Assembly (NCBI RefSeq): GCF_963855985.1
Contig: NC_087119.1
Location: 4,504,001 to 4,568,000, forward strand
Reading direction: 5' to 3'
Length of the DNA: 64,000 nucleotides
Source of the DNA: Ostrinia nubilalis
Lineage: Eukaryota; Arthropoda; Insecta; Lepidoptera; Crambidae
The notes below the pieces were generated by a model. It had not been told where the DNA came from. It ran no database searches and worked only from the letters and a program-made list of their open reading frames with translations. The translations under genes were made by a program, and so were the position numbers. This document shows positions 22,501 through 33,394 of the stretch, piece after piece. Numbering within the stretch: the stretch's first letter is position 1; every line of letters begins with the position of its first letter.

Positions 22501-25500
22501 AAGGCAAATAGCATAATAAACCTATTTTATTTGCACTGTCATTTTCTATTAAATGATGACAACGCCAAGTCGGAATCGAACGAGATAAAACAGTGCAATA
22601 GTTAAAATAGGTTTAATAAGCTGTTTGCATTATCCTACTAATATTATAATGGTGAAAGTTTGTGTGGATGTTTGTTACTCTTTCACGCAAAATCTACTGA
22701 AATGATTTTGTTGAAACTTTACAGTATTATTATTTGTAACCCAGATTAACATATAATTTATGCGTTTCTGTGGCACTAAATTTCACGCGGGTGAAGCCGC
22801 GGGCAAAAGCTATTTATGAATAAGGGTAAAATAGTCCACTCCACTCCACTGGTAAGCATTCTTTAATTGCACATTTTTCTTATTCTAATCATTGTAAAGA
22901 ATCACACTTTCTCGTCACTTTTTAAATGTGATAGCTTATTATTTACGGTACGACCGTTATAATTACACTTACTTGTTTAATTTCAACGGGTAGTTAAGCC
23001 TGAAGAACGTTTGTCCGTGTACAGCCATGCTGAAGTAACTCGCTTCGTTCGTGTTCGAAATCCAAGCCAAAATCTCTTTGGGGTTGTCACTCACTGTGGA
23101 AAGAAAAAATTCAAGTTACTTATGGCTTACTTTTTGAAAGTTATAAATCGGTGTGATAAATCTGCTTACCATAAAAAAAATATCAAAACTAGTATTTTTA
23201 TCAACATTATATCTATTTAAAAAAATATTAACCCTCCTTCTGGCGCAGTCGGGTAAAAGTAGTGAAAACAAATATTAGATTTTTTCAAGATTAAGACGAT
23301 CAAAAGTCTAAAAGTTTGCTAGTTGATAACATAAATGAACTCACATGTCCAATTTTCTAAAATAATGTTGCCTACCTTAACAATTCGATATCCTGTTCAG
23401 GGCTATAATATAACGACTTATTTGTACGTATTTACGAAAAATACGCCGCGCCTGTGCCCGAATAGTCAAGCGCCTGTTCATTTGTTTTTCCTGTTTTATG
23501 GCTTTCTGTCGTGCACAGCTCGCCGTAGTTCTCTTACTACCCTGAAAATTCACCTTTCTGTCCCCACCCAGTCACGAACCGCCTCTGCCATATGACTCAG
23601 CCCTCTTTTATATCTTTTATAAATACTTTAAACGCGTTTTACATCTTTTGTATCGCTGTGCGAGCTATACGGCTTTCTGACCACGCTAGTCACCAACTCA
23701 GGTCCTTTAGGTCAGTTATGTAATAAGTATATCACGATCACGAATGTGTTTCACTCTCATTTCGTAAGTCGTGCGTGTCAATAAGTAGGGTAACGGAGCA
23801 GTAAGAACACCTCAGCCAGTTATCGTTCTGTGCTAAGTATAGATATTCAGAACTCACATGAGTTAGCAATATTATCTACGCTACATACGAGTACAATACA
23901 AATCTGTGAGATTTAATTTCGATTAAATATCAATACCAGAATAATATCTCTTATTTATTTATTCACTAACATTTTCATTTTCTTAAGAAACATTTAAGTT
24001 TGTAAAAGCTAATTTACTATGCGCACAGGTAGGTATAATGCCTTGTAACACGACAATCACGCCGCAAAGTTCAACAGTTTCATACAATTAGTGTCACTTA
24101 GTGGGTAAGATTGGCACCTCGCTGAGTAAGAGCTTGAATAGTTGCTGAAGTTTTCGTAACTCTTAGTGGCATGTACATTGTACACACAATCAATTTTATG
24201 GCTAAGTTTTAATGCCTATCCTAAAAACAACACGACCTATTCATACACCGCATAATAAACAATTTATTTTAAGAGAATGTGTGTTCACACTATTATCTTT
24301 CAGATGCGTTTCCCATAAATATGTCGTCAATGGGATAAAATCCGCTTCGAATTCATCAATTCGGCCCAACACGGTCAGTTAATTGGTCGGATGCGTATTT
24401 TCCGACTGCGAGTAATAACGAAGTACCATACCAGAAAAAGCTGGCTACATGATGTTCCAGTACGCTTGGAGAATGGTTGCATGAAGTTTGAAAACAATTA
24501 TTTCAGTAACCTTAACATGTTTTCTTTCAAAACAAAGTATGATGTACTTTCAATATACAATTATTTAATTCAAGAATACCAAAATTGCAAACGCACTGAG
24601 CTTAGCGATATTAATCAAAATTATGAAAATCTTGCAACTACAAATATGTACATAAATTACATTTACATGTACATTGCATTGATTATGTACACGTTTATCC
24701 TGTACAATGACGGGTTCTCATAAATAATAAATAACTGATTTATTTCGATGTATCAGTCATCATCCCTCGTACAATTCTGTTTAAATCAGGCCATGGTGGC
24801 GTGTATTTAGTAACTAGAATATAAACATGCATATTTCTCTATATTCTCGCAAAGATTTCATCAAACATTCGCCAAAATGTCTGCATTAAATTCCCTAACA
24901 ATTTATAATTAAGTGAAAACCACGAAGTAGTTCAATCTGTTGGGGACAGAATAATTGCAATGTGATGAATGCCCTTATAAAGCTGCTTTAAGGGCTTCCT
25001 TGACAAATAAGTAGTACCGTACTAGTTACCTTTATACTATAGGTAATAACAATCGGCACCTATAATGTAATATTACCAAATATCAATTTCTTATTAAATA
25101 ATCCGTCAGTTCAACCTATCAGCAAATTTAATTGAGGTTGATCACATTATTGGATTACCTTTCATGTTCACAATCATAAATTTATGTACTACGCTTGGCT
25201 GAACCTTTGAGTACCAGCACTCCAAAATTATGTGACTGAACTATAACAATATTTTTGTAATAGAGAAATACTTGATTAATTATATTTGGTCTACATTTTC
25301 CATTACTTAGAATTGAATAAAATATTTATATCTCTTTACATCCAATACGCACATACAAAATTTTGTGGTTAATGTAGATCTGGCCGTTTCTGCCAGAATA
25401 GTTCATTGTTTTAACTCTCAAAGTTAACTAAGTTTACCTGCCCGGTAGTTGCAAAGCTTGGAAGTTGCTCGTCTGACAGATAAGTCTGAGTTCGACTGGA

Positions 25501-27791
25501 AGCGCTGTAATACTTTAGGTTACTTAGCTGTACAACTTCCAAAGAAATTGCTGCGTCTGAGACAGGCATTTAAGGGCGTGAATAATTAAAGTAGTCTTAG
25601 CCGTTGTAGTTCAGGCGGAGTAGAATATTACAGGACCACACCTGCTGCTAGGCATTTCTTTACGAGATCGAATCAGAAATGAGGAGATCCGTAAAAGAAC
25701 TAAGGTCGCTGACATAGCTCAACGGATTAGCAAGCTGAAGTGGCAATGGGCAGGGCATATAGTACGCAGAACTGACGGCCGATGGGGCAGCAAGAATCTG
25801 GAATGGAGGCCACGTACGACGTCCACCCACAAGGTGGACCGACGACCTCATAAAGGTAGCGGGAATGCGCTGAATGCAGGCCGCCACCAACCGGCCATTG
25901 TGGAAATCATTGGGAGAGGCCTGTGTTCAGCAGTGGACGTCCTATAGCTGAAATGATGATGATGATGACACCTGCTCTTCCCGTGACCCATTAAGAACAA
26001 CAGGCCACCTCAGCATGAGGAGTATAGGGCAATTCCTTCTAGAGAGAGGATCGCTATCCTGCAGTGGAGACTAAATGACCTGTGATGATGACTAACTAAC
26101 CTGCATACGAGAACAGCGGATGATCTGTGGAGTGATTATGGAACTTAGTCCACATGCACAGAGTAAACTCCTTGAGGTCGGGCAGGCTCTTTTCGTACTC
26201 CATGTACTGGTAATGCAACTCCTGGTTCATGGAGATCTTGTACACACTGCAGGAGTCCGAGCCCTGGGACGGCGGAGCCATGTTGATCAGAGACAACTTG
26301 TTGCCGCCATACGGACTGGGCCGTCGGTTCAATATCTTGAGACTGCCACTGCAATGAATATTAATCGGTCAAGCCCTTAACGGTCATTGTTCATTGTTTA
26401 TGGACCTGAAGGTTTGGAATTGAATATGGTGGGAACTAAGTATATGCCCACTGCAATATAAAGGGTTAACTATATTTAGCATACATAGTTAAATTTATGT
26501 AGTAAGTTAAATATCCGCTGTTGCAATCGATCAGTGCAAACAAAGGATCGCTACGTCGCGCCATTGCAATAATTATCAAGTTGACATAAAGCTAATACTT
26601 ATTAATATATTATTATTATTGGTTTTTGGACCTTCATTTGCGCCAGCTCGACCAGGTTTGATCTATTGTGGCAGCCCTTGTCTTTAGAGTTCACTTCTTA
26701 GTCCCGTTGAGTCTATAAATTTCCAGATCCTTATTACGAATAATATAGCAAAATATTTAAAAATTATTTTTAATAATTTCATGCTGTGCTATAGTATTGA
26801 ATTTACTGTGGGTCTAGTAATAGTTATTGAGCTCACGATGTTTTAACAATTTATTGCTCTGTGCGTAAAATTCTCAGTATCGCAATACAGTAGAATCTCG
26901 ATTATCCGGACCTCGATTATCCGGATATCCGATTATCCGGACTCATTCTTCACGGTTTCTGATTACCGATTCAGGGTCTGGACCCATAAAAACCGAAGGC
27001 GCCGCCACCGTAACATGGTAAGGACGTCTTCTTAGTTCATTGTTAAAAGAAATGGATGACCAATGGTCTAAAATTTAGATTTTTAGACTCTAAAATGATG
27101 TATTGAAAACCCTTTCTATTGTAAAAAGTTAATTATTGTTTGATTTTACTTTGAAATCGATTATCCGGATTTTCTATTATCCGGAACACCCCTGGTTTTA
27201 ATTGATCCGGATAATCGGGATTCTACTGTACTTTATGGCCGTAATTAATGTTGTCAAAATGAATCTGAACTAAGCCGATGGGTATTCTGACAGACATTAT
27301 TTTACACTTACTTTGTGGGGCCACTTCAAATGTAATTGTGAGAGGCAATTATTTTATCAAGCCCTTCGCCTGAACACATAATATTCTCAAACTAGCGTAG
27401 GTACGCTAAATTGCGGTATACTGTCACCGCACAATTTCAGTGAATTTAGCTTCATTGTTTACATTCCTGTTTAATTCATATTGAGGTAGGTATATTTGCG
27501 TTCAAACGAACCTTTGATGCTGTAGTGCTTTGACGATGGGAGTTTAACAGGTGGAATAGAAAAGGCAAACACATTATTTGTCGTGGGTTCATATCCTCTG
27601 TGGCTGTGTTGCCTCAGTGCAAAATCGCACGGTAGTGTCGCTACACGTTCCAATATTTACCTTGGTTCTAAAGAGCGCTCAGCTGGTTTTACATAGGACG
27701 TGAATGATACACTGGACTCGGGGTGGATGGGTTGCCAGTCGTCCTCCCCCACGGCGAACCCTAGCAGGGCACACAACAATAGTATCCGCAT
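10396..27791 (-). CDS. Gene A: secreted pentraxin/LamG-like protein, 556 aa
   Basis: Eight coding exons join in one frame: 27661-27791, 26101-26348, 22973-23093, 12316-12409, 11651-11747, 10919-11545, 10656-10834, 10396-10569 (1671 nt with stop). Residues 1-15 are a signal peptide (MRILLLCALLGFAVG). Residues about 55-255 form a concanavalin-like pentraxin domain: FTLCMWTKFHNH, PLFSYA, RLNYPLKLNKWYHSCQSWNG, GEWQIWVN, GEVTMLQIYHVALT. A His-rich stretch (about 254-266), a Gln/Pro-rich linker, basic cleavage-like sites (416-445) and a C-terminal CSGCAPEP...ICRAF motif follow. It resembles insect proteins annotated as pentraxin/LamG (Drosophila b6-like), from memory of the family, not from a search. 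A binding role outside the cell is likely; the ligand is unknown. Confidence 0.85.
10656..10834 (-). CDS. Gene A exon 7
   Basis: 179 nt, phase 1 to phase 0. It opens GKKDKRGLVALSDGSIVDEA, so a dibasic, furin-like site sits right at the exon junction, and continues acidic then hydrophobic (LLHGLAGVVGNLPVQNLQKQ). Donor ACT/GTAAGT. Confidence 0.8.
10919..11545 (-). CDS. Gene A exon 6: last strand, His-rich and Q/P-rich linker
   Basis: 627 nt, phase 1 to phase 1. It begins RQPGLIGEVTMLQIYHVALT, then AGKAHKDHKHHHAHHFKHDG (eight His), then a Gln/Pro/Asn-rich linker, and ends with basic clusters (NLFKRDSKKRDKRDN). The His cluster could bind metal; the linker looks disordered. Confidence 0.83.
11651..11747 (-). 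CDS. Gene A exon 5: end of pentraxin domain
   Basis: TTTGCAG/CTT acceptor, A/GTAAGT donor, 97 nt, phase 0 to phase 1. LVGHVIKGGGVAVTGQDQSQ matches LQGFLLPKGGSLIIGYGTAD of gene B position for position, with the same flanking phases. Confidence 0.83.
12316..12409 (-). CDS. Gene A exon 4: WYHSCQSW core of pentraxin domain
   Basis: Acceptor TTCTTCCAG/A, donor AGG/GTAAGA, 94 nt, phase 2 to phase 0. It encodes WYHSCQSWNGKTGEWQIWVN followed by AERVGRGFHNR. Trp-x-His-x-Cys and the Gly-Glu-Trp strand are typical of pentraxin domains; the conserved Cys should pair with the Cys in FTLCMW of exon 2. Confidence 0.83.
12684..12804 (+). mobile_element. MITE family 1, copy 2
   Basis: Same orientation and left end as copy 1 (AGGCTGGGTTGCACCATCTT). 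The right end is worn (GATGGTGAAACTCAGACTTA). It lies in intron 3 of gene A. Confidence 0.65.
13316..13426 (-). mobile_element. MITE family 1, copy 3
   Basis: The reverse complement of copies 1 and 2: begins AGGCTGAGTTGCACCACC and ends GATGGTGCAACCCAGCCT. Inner sequence GACGTTTAACCGGTCGTTTT shows a more complete form than copy 2. Confidence 0.7.
14048..14478 (+). mobile_element. Helitron-like copy with embedded foreign segment
   Basis: The left part (TCTTACTAATATTATAAATA, TTTCACGCAAAAACTACTGA) and right part (ACGATCTGTGACAAAC, GCGGGTGAAGCCGCGGGCAA) match the short copies at 22633 and 46670. Between 14148 and about 14398 is an extra 245 bp, absent from those copies. Confidence 0.5.
14489..14530 (-). 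mobile_element. 3' end of a Helitron-like copy, opposite strand
   Basis: On the minus strand it reads GAAGTCGCGGGCAAAAAGCTAG followed by T, the CTAG terminus of this group, tail-to-tail with the copy before it. The rest of the element is not clear. Confidence 0.35.
14700..14975. other. Coding-like patch, unidentified
   Basis: Both strands stay open for 77-91 codons in a region that is GC-richer than its flanks. The minus frame includes GVPYGSGSRLNGNLCFSDDQ; the plus side has a CCTTCAG/GTG acceptor-like start. I recognise neither product. It may be a remnant of a transposon gene; it does not fit gene A by phase or homology. Confidence 0.2.
18021..18825. mobile_element. Foldback element built from TTTGGCAAA-type words
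   Basis: Two arms (about 18021-18220 and 18611-18825) are inverted relative to each other. Each is made of many irregular copies of a short word such as CATTTGGCAAA or TTTGGCCAAA, spaced by about 15-20 bp. The centre is GC-rich (GGCGGCCGCTGCCGCGGC) and includes three TTAGG-type units on the minus strand (near 18459-18477). No protein is seen. Confidence 0.55.
20897..21944 (-). mobile_element. Non-autonomous Helitron-like element with internal tandem repeats
   Basis: On the minus strand it starts TCTATACTTATAATAAATCT after A and ends GCGGGCGGCCGCTAG before T, the termini and target site expected of Helitrons. It is 1048 bp. Inside, 20955-21700 is made of four to five units of about 150 bp sharing CCCGCTAACTCCCGTTCCCG and CTGCATGCCAAATTTCAAGC. 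An ACAG run lies near 21794-21823. No Rep/helicase frame. Confidence 0.65.
22633..22813 (+). mobile_element. Short Helitron-like copy
   Basis: It begins TCCTACTAATATTATAATGG after A and ends GTGAAGCCGCGGGCAAAAGC TAT, the end changed from CTAG. Same family as 46670-46850. Confidence 0.6.
22973..23093 (-). CDS. Gene A exon 3: middle of pentraxin domain
   Basis: The exon sits alone, with about 3 kb of intron on one side and 10.6 kb on the other. CCACAG/TG acceptor and AA/GTAAGT donor bound 121 nt, phase 1 to phase 2. It reads VSDNPKEILAWISNTNEASY and then a strand-rich piece ending RLNYPLKLN. It completes the domain between FSYA and KWYHSC, where the family needs about 40 residues. Confidence 0.82.
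23220..23262. repeat. Short dispersed repeat CCCTCCTTCTGRCGCAGT
   Basis: TTAACCCTCCTTCTGGCGCAGTCGGGTAA occurs here in pieces and again at about 34775-34803. It looks like the worn end of a transposable element; the full element is not recognisable. Confidence 0.35.
25645..25968 (+). mobile_element. 3' end of an RTE-like non-LTR retrotransposon (broken)
   Basis: The plus strand reads SLRDRIRNEEIRKRTKV, KLKWQWAGHIVRRTDG and LEWRPR, the usual end of RTE-type reverse transcriptase proteins in Lepidoptera. The frame then shifts at about 25815 into PPTRWTDDLIKVAG-like sequence. It ends with a (GAT)n run near 25955. It is dead, 5'-truncated and intronic in gene A. Confidence 0.75.
26101..26348 (-). 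CDS. Gene A exon 2: first half of pentraxin domain
   Basis: Phase 2 in, phase 1 out, 248 nt, residues 44-126. It carries SDSCSVYKISMN, LPDLKEFTLCMWTKFHNHST and DHPLFSYA, the front beta-strands of a pentraxin domain. The donor is G/GTTAGT. The matching piece of gene B ends at the same place and phase (SIFTYV/). Confidence 0.82.
26888..27228. mobile_element. Tigger/pogo-like MITE
   Basis: Ends CAGTAGAATCTCGATTATCC and CCGGATAATCGGGATTCTACTG are inverted repeats with TA on each side (26886-26887 and 27229-27230). ATTATCCGG recurs inside both arms. 341 bp, no coding capacity. It lies in intron 1 of gene A. Confidence 0.8.
27661..27791 (-). CDS. Gene A exon 1: start and signal peptide
   Basis: ATG at 27791-27789 opens MRILLLCALLGFAVGEDDWQ. 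Upstream on the minus strand TTGTTGCAG/AAT is a good acceptor, so a 5' UTR exon should lie above 27793; I could not place it. Donor AG/GTAAAT; the exon leaves in phase 2 (AG, completed by T as Ser44). Confidence 0.8.
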
Positions 27792-30700
27792 ATTCTGCAA
27801 CAAGCAAATCATACAAGCATTTAATTAATACGTCAGATATCATTGAAAAGCTTTTATGAAACCTCTAAAAACAGTAGCGCAAAAAATCAGTTAATTACAT
27901 TTGAGAGCTCAAACAGCAGAGCAGCAACAAAGCATTTTATTTCAATGTATAAATTTATTTATTTAAAATAATTTGTATTACGAATACCGGGTAAAAGGGG
28001 AATGTACCCGTTTCTGCCAATTATATAATTAATACAAGAAACTTCACAGGAAGTAAAAAACATAATAATTGAACTAAAAGCATTTCATTGAAACATTGCA
28101 AAAAGTTAACATGAAATACTGGTATCTATCGCTAATGGTTCCATTTCATTATAATTAATTGTGCTTGAGGTATTGATGCGATATCTGATTTGAGTTACGA
28201 CCATTGTAAGTACACACTAACACTTTTAACACCGAATCTTAGTTTTGCCGACTTTAATAGCCAATCAATAACGCAACTATAAGTACTCTTAGTAGTTTTA
28301 TCGATTTTTTATTACAGTTAGAAGTATCTGTTAGTAAAATAACTTCGGTACACTTTTACACAATTTTAACGTTGGCTAAAGTTGAAACTATAGGTATTCT
28401 AATTTTACGCAACATTTTAGAAGCAAACGCCGAGCGTATTTGGCATTACCTAGACATTCGTATATCGATTCTCTCAATTTTGGTATTGATTTTGATACTG
28501 ATTCATTTTATGCGTCGGTTTTAACTACTGTTCCTTTAGGGTAAACATTGTCTATAATTGAACTTGATGGTGCAACACCTGAAGACGTATTGCGAGAGAT
28601 TCAACGTTTCCAAACGAACGTGAAAGTGGCTGATTTATTTTGAATTCCACACTGTATAGTTGATTGCGTCAACAGACATAGGCGTGGAAGAGAAAAGTGG
28701 TTAGTGTATAGGAAACTCCTCGGTTCCTGTGGCTGGTCGGACCGCTTATTACCACGGCAGTTCGGTCGGTTGTAAAAATAATAGTACGGCTGTGAAAAGT
28801 GGCGTCGGTATGTACTAGCAAAACTGCTAGAGGTACAAACAACGTAAATAATTGTCTTTGGTTGGTACTGCACTAGTTTACTGCTTGCTTAATGCTCAAC
28901 GAGCATTAATTGATACTGATGTAAGTGTTAATTGATTTTACATTTAAGAGTGTCAAGGAGAAATTGGAAAAGTACTACAGAACTCGATGAAATCCCCTTT
29001 AATGAATTGGAAAATTCCCGATGTCTCTTTCATTTACTATTCAGTGAATTGCGTGCGTAAGCTTGTGAATAGCGATAGGTATTACAGATATTTTTATGGT
29101 GCTGTATTTACAAGGAAATCTCCATGTTTTTCAATTACGGTATTTGTATTTTCTTACTCTCTTAATATTGAGACATTGAACCAAATCAGAAACAGATTCT
29201 ATATTTAACATTGAAAATATTAATATACTGTTAGGATATTTATAGATAAGGCGAGAATAGATCTTGGTGTACATAAAATCTGACAGCCTGTATTGTTACA
29301 CGAGAGCGCAATGTCACTAGAGGTATAATTATTGCGAATAAACAATACATGTTAAAGTAGGTAATTGAAATTGCTTGTTTTTGAATGTTTTTTATATTCA
29401 TTCACACGCTAATTGATTCCTGCCTGTAACGTACAAAGTACAATACACATTATTCTAGTGCCCCAGTAATTTCGCCTGCTATTAGGGGATTAACATCAGC
29501 TGCCTTAATGAGGTACTTACATAAGAGTGCTTCATATCTCCTAACGGTCAGAATTATGGAATGAACGAACATACGATTAATATCTGGTATATTATTTATG
29601 CCGAGCATATTCTAGAAGCAAATGAACACGTCGTTATTTATTTGCCTGTCTGTAACTAATAATTTCTGAAATGTAAAGTAATATTTTAGGTGGTTAATAA
29701 TTATATTATTTCCCGTGATTAGAATTGATGCTTCGTGTAATGGTCGCTTTACGTTCCGCTTCATCGAACGAAACCAATCGGAGTCCAAATTAGGGGCGGT
29801 ATTCGAAAATTGTTTCCAATGTTGGATTTGTGCTGAGCACCACTCCACCCCGGCTTTGTATTTTCTCTCCACAGTGTCATCGTGAACGTTTCATGGCTGT
29901 GCGTAATTTCATTTTGAATAAATATTGATACCTACATAATGAATAGGGATGATGACTGGGTAATGAAATCGAAATTCTATTTAGTCCGTCAGACAGATAA
30001 TAAAAAAAAATTGGACACATATTTTTTATTATTTTTTTCATAATCGAATAATTACAGTATTATATCGAGTTGAAATGTCGCGTGACGTCATTTTTGAGTA
30101 AAAAATCTACTCAAGCGTGACCGTATATGGAACGTATTCCCATAATTATTTGTCATCATTGACTGTCAAATTAAGTACCACATGCGAACTCAACTATTTT
30201 AAAGTATCACTCACACTTGTAGGCTTTTGTCCGATGTTTTTGGTCAAATTTTCAATTACAAGTACATAATTAAATTGTAATTGTAATTTTAATTTTTTAG
30301 TGTCCACCTTATCATATTCATGTCGTATTCGTACAACGAATTTTATTTACATATTTAATAACGAGCAACTTATTGCTAGCTCTAATATAACAGGAGTCAC
30401 CCACATTCTAGACCTGTATTGTGATGCCCATAAAACTGTATATCTATACTCTCACAGAATGTTGATACAATGGAAATAGTTTTATAACCAACTTCAGTAA
30501 TAATATATTATAAATCAGTGGGCTAACTTGTATCTTTGTTAGAATACAGTTAGTGTAGGTAGGATATTATGGCCTCCGCAATTTATTGGAACATTGTATC
30601 CATAAATCAGTTCCGTAGTAAGCAAACAATTAATCGTGCAATTTGAAATTATTTGCTATTTAATTGACGTGTTCTATCGTAACTTCCTTTGTTAGGGAGC

Positions 30701-32954
30701 TTAGGATCTATCGTGGTAATAAACCTGTCGACGGCGGTACCCATGCCTCAGAACTAGATGTGAATGTTGCAAGAGTGCCTATTGCGGATATACTGACGGA
30801 ACCATGTGTAGGGTGACGTAATCCATCGAGATGCTATTAGTAGGGTACTCGACTATTTACCATACGGAATACAGCGCATACACATTGTTCTGCCCCCAAG
30901 CTAGGCGAATATCCTGTAGGTACGCGTACAAACGATAGCCAATCGATATTACTCAAACATACCCTGATTCAGAATCCGCTCGCCTATTCCGGCGATGGAT
31001 GAAGGGAGTAATCAAGCAAACAAAAATATCACTCAGCGGCCCGAATATTTACCGAACTGGAGCGGTCAGACGCTGAAGTGAGTCCAACTTTTTAACGTAG
31101 ACCGCTTAACCGTCGGTGTTTGAGAAATGTTTCGCAAATTAATTAAAACTTCATTTATACGTAGGTACGTTGTTAGTAGACCTATAGAGGTCTACTTCAG
31201 AAGTATGCAAATAACACCTCAATATTACCACCAAGTTGGCAGCTGACTACACAACTGATTTCGTATTACATCTCGTCGATTGTTTGAAATAATAATCTGA
31301 AATACAACTATTTTAATCATAAATCTCCAATATCGGTATTACGACTTGAAGATTATTGAAGCAGACTAGATAGCGATTCCCTGAAGACCAAATATTAAAA
31401 TACATGCCTATAACGTAACGATTAATTATTATTTTCTCTAGATGATTCTCTATATTTTGCAGGTGTTTAAATACATGGTGCATTAATTTATTGACGCTCT
31501 GTTTGCTTTCAATTACAGCAATATAACTTTCAACTTAAAATTCACATTTGGTAACATTTTTATGTCACCTTTTATTCTTAACATCGTATACGTTAAGAAA
31601 CGACGTATGCGTTTTGCTTGTACAATTCGCATACAGAGAGTTCCCAATTAGTTGTCTTCGCAAATTGTCCTCAATTAATTGTGATTAATATTTTTTTAAA
31701 TAAAATATTTGTTTTGGATATTCTTAATTGATAATGCGGAAAAGACTAGCACTGTAAGCTCATAATGAACTTAGAAAATGGCATAAGATATAATAGAAAA
31801 CCGGCATCGACTTCCTTGTTATTGAAGAATCTTTACATGGATAAACTCGTTGGTGATGTTAAATTACCATTTTGTACATGATCAATGATCAGCTATTACG
31901 ATGAGATAGTTTTGAGCTAATACTGTTAATGAATGATACTGATAATTATCAACCCTAGGTTCAACACGGTCAGCGCATTAGAATTCGGCAAATGTTCGCG
32001 TTGTTGCGTCCTGTAGGAATGTGTGTTCATTGATCAGTCTGTTCATCATACGCGAATCGCTTGGCCGAATTTGGCACGCAATTCGCGCGGCTGTTTGTAA
32101 TCTGCACAATAGCTGTAGCTCATCAAAGCATTTTACGGCGAAAAAATTTGATGAAACGGCTGAAACGATTGCGCTTTTCAGCTCATATTATACCCAATTG
32201 TATGGTTAGCAAGCCATAAATATTTTATTACAAAATACATATTGAATATTTTAAAATTAAATACTTATATCGGATCTGATCAATTTAACCAGACTGATGG
32301 GATAGATTACATTGACAATATACTTGGCGGGCGTGATTAAATCTGCGAATACAATTAGCTTTATCCGATCCTGTGCTTGTATGTAGGTACAGGACATTAA
32401 GGTATTGTACCGGCGATGTAATCCGAGGACGGCTCCGGTGTAATCATGAAGTGAACAGGGTTCCTGATTTACCTACGAAATCTGAAACATTAATGGTTAA
32501 GAGGAATTCTGTTGTGATAAGAATAGGACGTGGCTGAGAATTTTTATTTCAGTTACAGCTAAACTGTATTTGCCTGAGAATTTTTAAGAAACAGAATCGG
32601 AGAACAGACTAATTTGCGGTTCTTTTTCTAGATACGGAGTAAAATCTGGTGTAAGAAATGTGAATATTTATAAGAAACAATCTTCTAATGGGTTTATTGA
32701 TAAGAAATAAGGAAAGGTTCGCTTCAGTAACCCCAAGAGTTCTCAGAGTGGCATCTGGCTGTACCTCCTAGTAATAAGTTATGAGCTGGGAAATTATGTG
32801 GTTCACGTAGCATGGGCAAACTAGAGGCGTCGCAAAACTTTGGCCAAATGTGGATTATGGCCGGGGCGTTGGGCGTGGTCCGCACCTTGCTACGTTTTGC
32901 ACACTTCGTTCCACTCTGTAATTGAATGCACACTATGTGTAGGTGCTAATCAAC
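27792..32954. other. Spacer upstream of gene A
   Basis: It should contain the promoter and 5' UTR exon of gene A, but I cannot point to them. A slightly GC-richer piece at 28610-28830 is a candidate. Small frames here (28601-28873, 28987-29208, 29612-29872, 32021-32209, 32724-32933) show no recognisable product. Confidence 0.35.
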
Positions 32955-33386
32955 CAGCGTTGCCAGACGTCCCGATTTTGGCGGGACGTCCCGATTTTTA
33001 AATCAAATTTAAATGTCCCGCGCGGGACAGGCTCGGTCCCGCTTTTCGGAGAGAGACAATCACTTCACCAGACTATTGTTTAAACGCCATTTATTCTAAA
33101 GAATAAAACTTTTTTAATTTCGATTTTTCTTTTTTTTGTCTTTTTTATTCTAAAAATGAATTTAACGATAGAGTAAATCTGATTTAAAATATTATTTTTT
33201 TGTTAAAATACATTTTCTATGGCTACTTTTGCTATCTATTTTCACGTAATAAAAAGATAAATATTTGAAAACCTTTGATTATATACGTTTTTTTACTATG
33301 TCCCGCTTCTGACGGAAGAATCCCGCTATTTTCACTCAAAAAGTACCAAAGTCCCGACTTGGCGAAAAAAAAAACTGGCAACGCTG
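32955..33386. mobile_element. hAT-like MITE with 8-bp target duplication
   Basis: Inverted ends CAGCGTTGCCAG and CTGGCAACGCTG are flanked by identical TAATCAAC (32947-32954 and 33387-33394). Eight-base duplications and CAG-type ends are diagnostic of hAT. The interior is AT-rich with GTCCCG words and no transposase. Confidence 0.85.
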
Positions 33387-33394
33387 TAATCAAC

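Larger units (their letters stand above)
12410..22972 (-). other. Intron 3 of gene A (repeat-rich)
   Basis: 10.6 kb between the two halves of the pentraxin domain. It holds two MITEs, Helitron-like copies at 14048, 20897 and 22633, a foldback element at 18021 and CAAA / ACAG microsatellites (about 15850-15872, 21794-21823). The remaining parts (15200-18000, 18830-20890, 21950-22630) show nothing I recognise. Confidence 0.6.
23094..26100 (-). other. Intron 2 of gene A
   Basis: 3.0 kb with an RTE fragment near its 5' end (25645-25968) and the short repeat at 23220. A 110-codon plus-strand frame at 24391-24723 has no support beyond length. Confidence 0.55.

Noticed and set aside
24391..24723. 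110-codon plus-strand ATG frame
   Set aside because: Rich in Asn, Tyr, Ile and Met as random AT-rich DNA gives; no domain, splice or poly(A) support.
30700..30830. Plus-strand open stretch (IYRGNKPVDGGTHASELD)
   Set aside because: About 40 codons, no splice sites that fit the host phase and no recognised family.
32724..32933. 69-codon minus-strand frame beside the hAT-like MITE
   Set aside because: Not recognised, no splice support; perhaps old repeat sequence.
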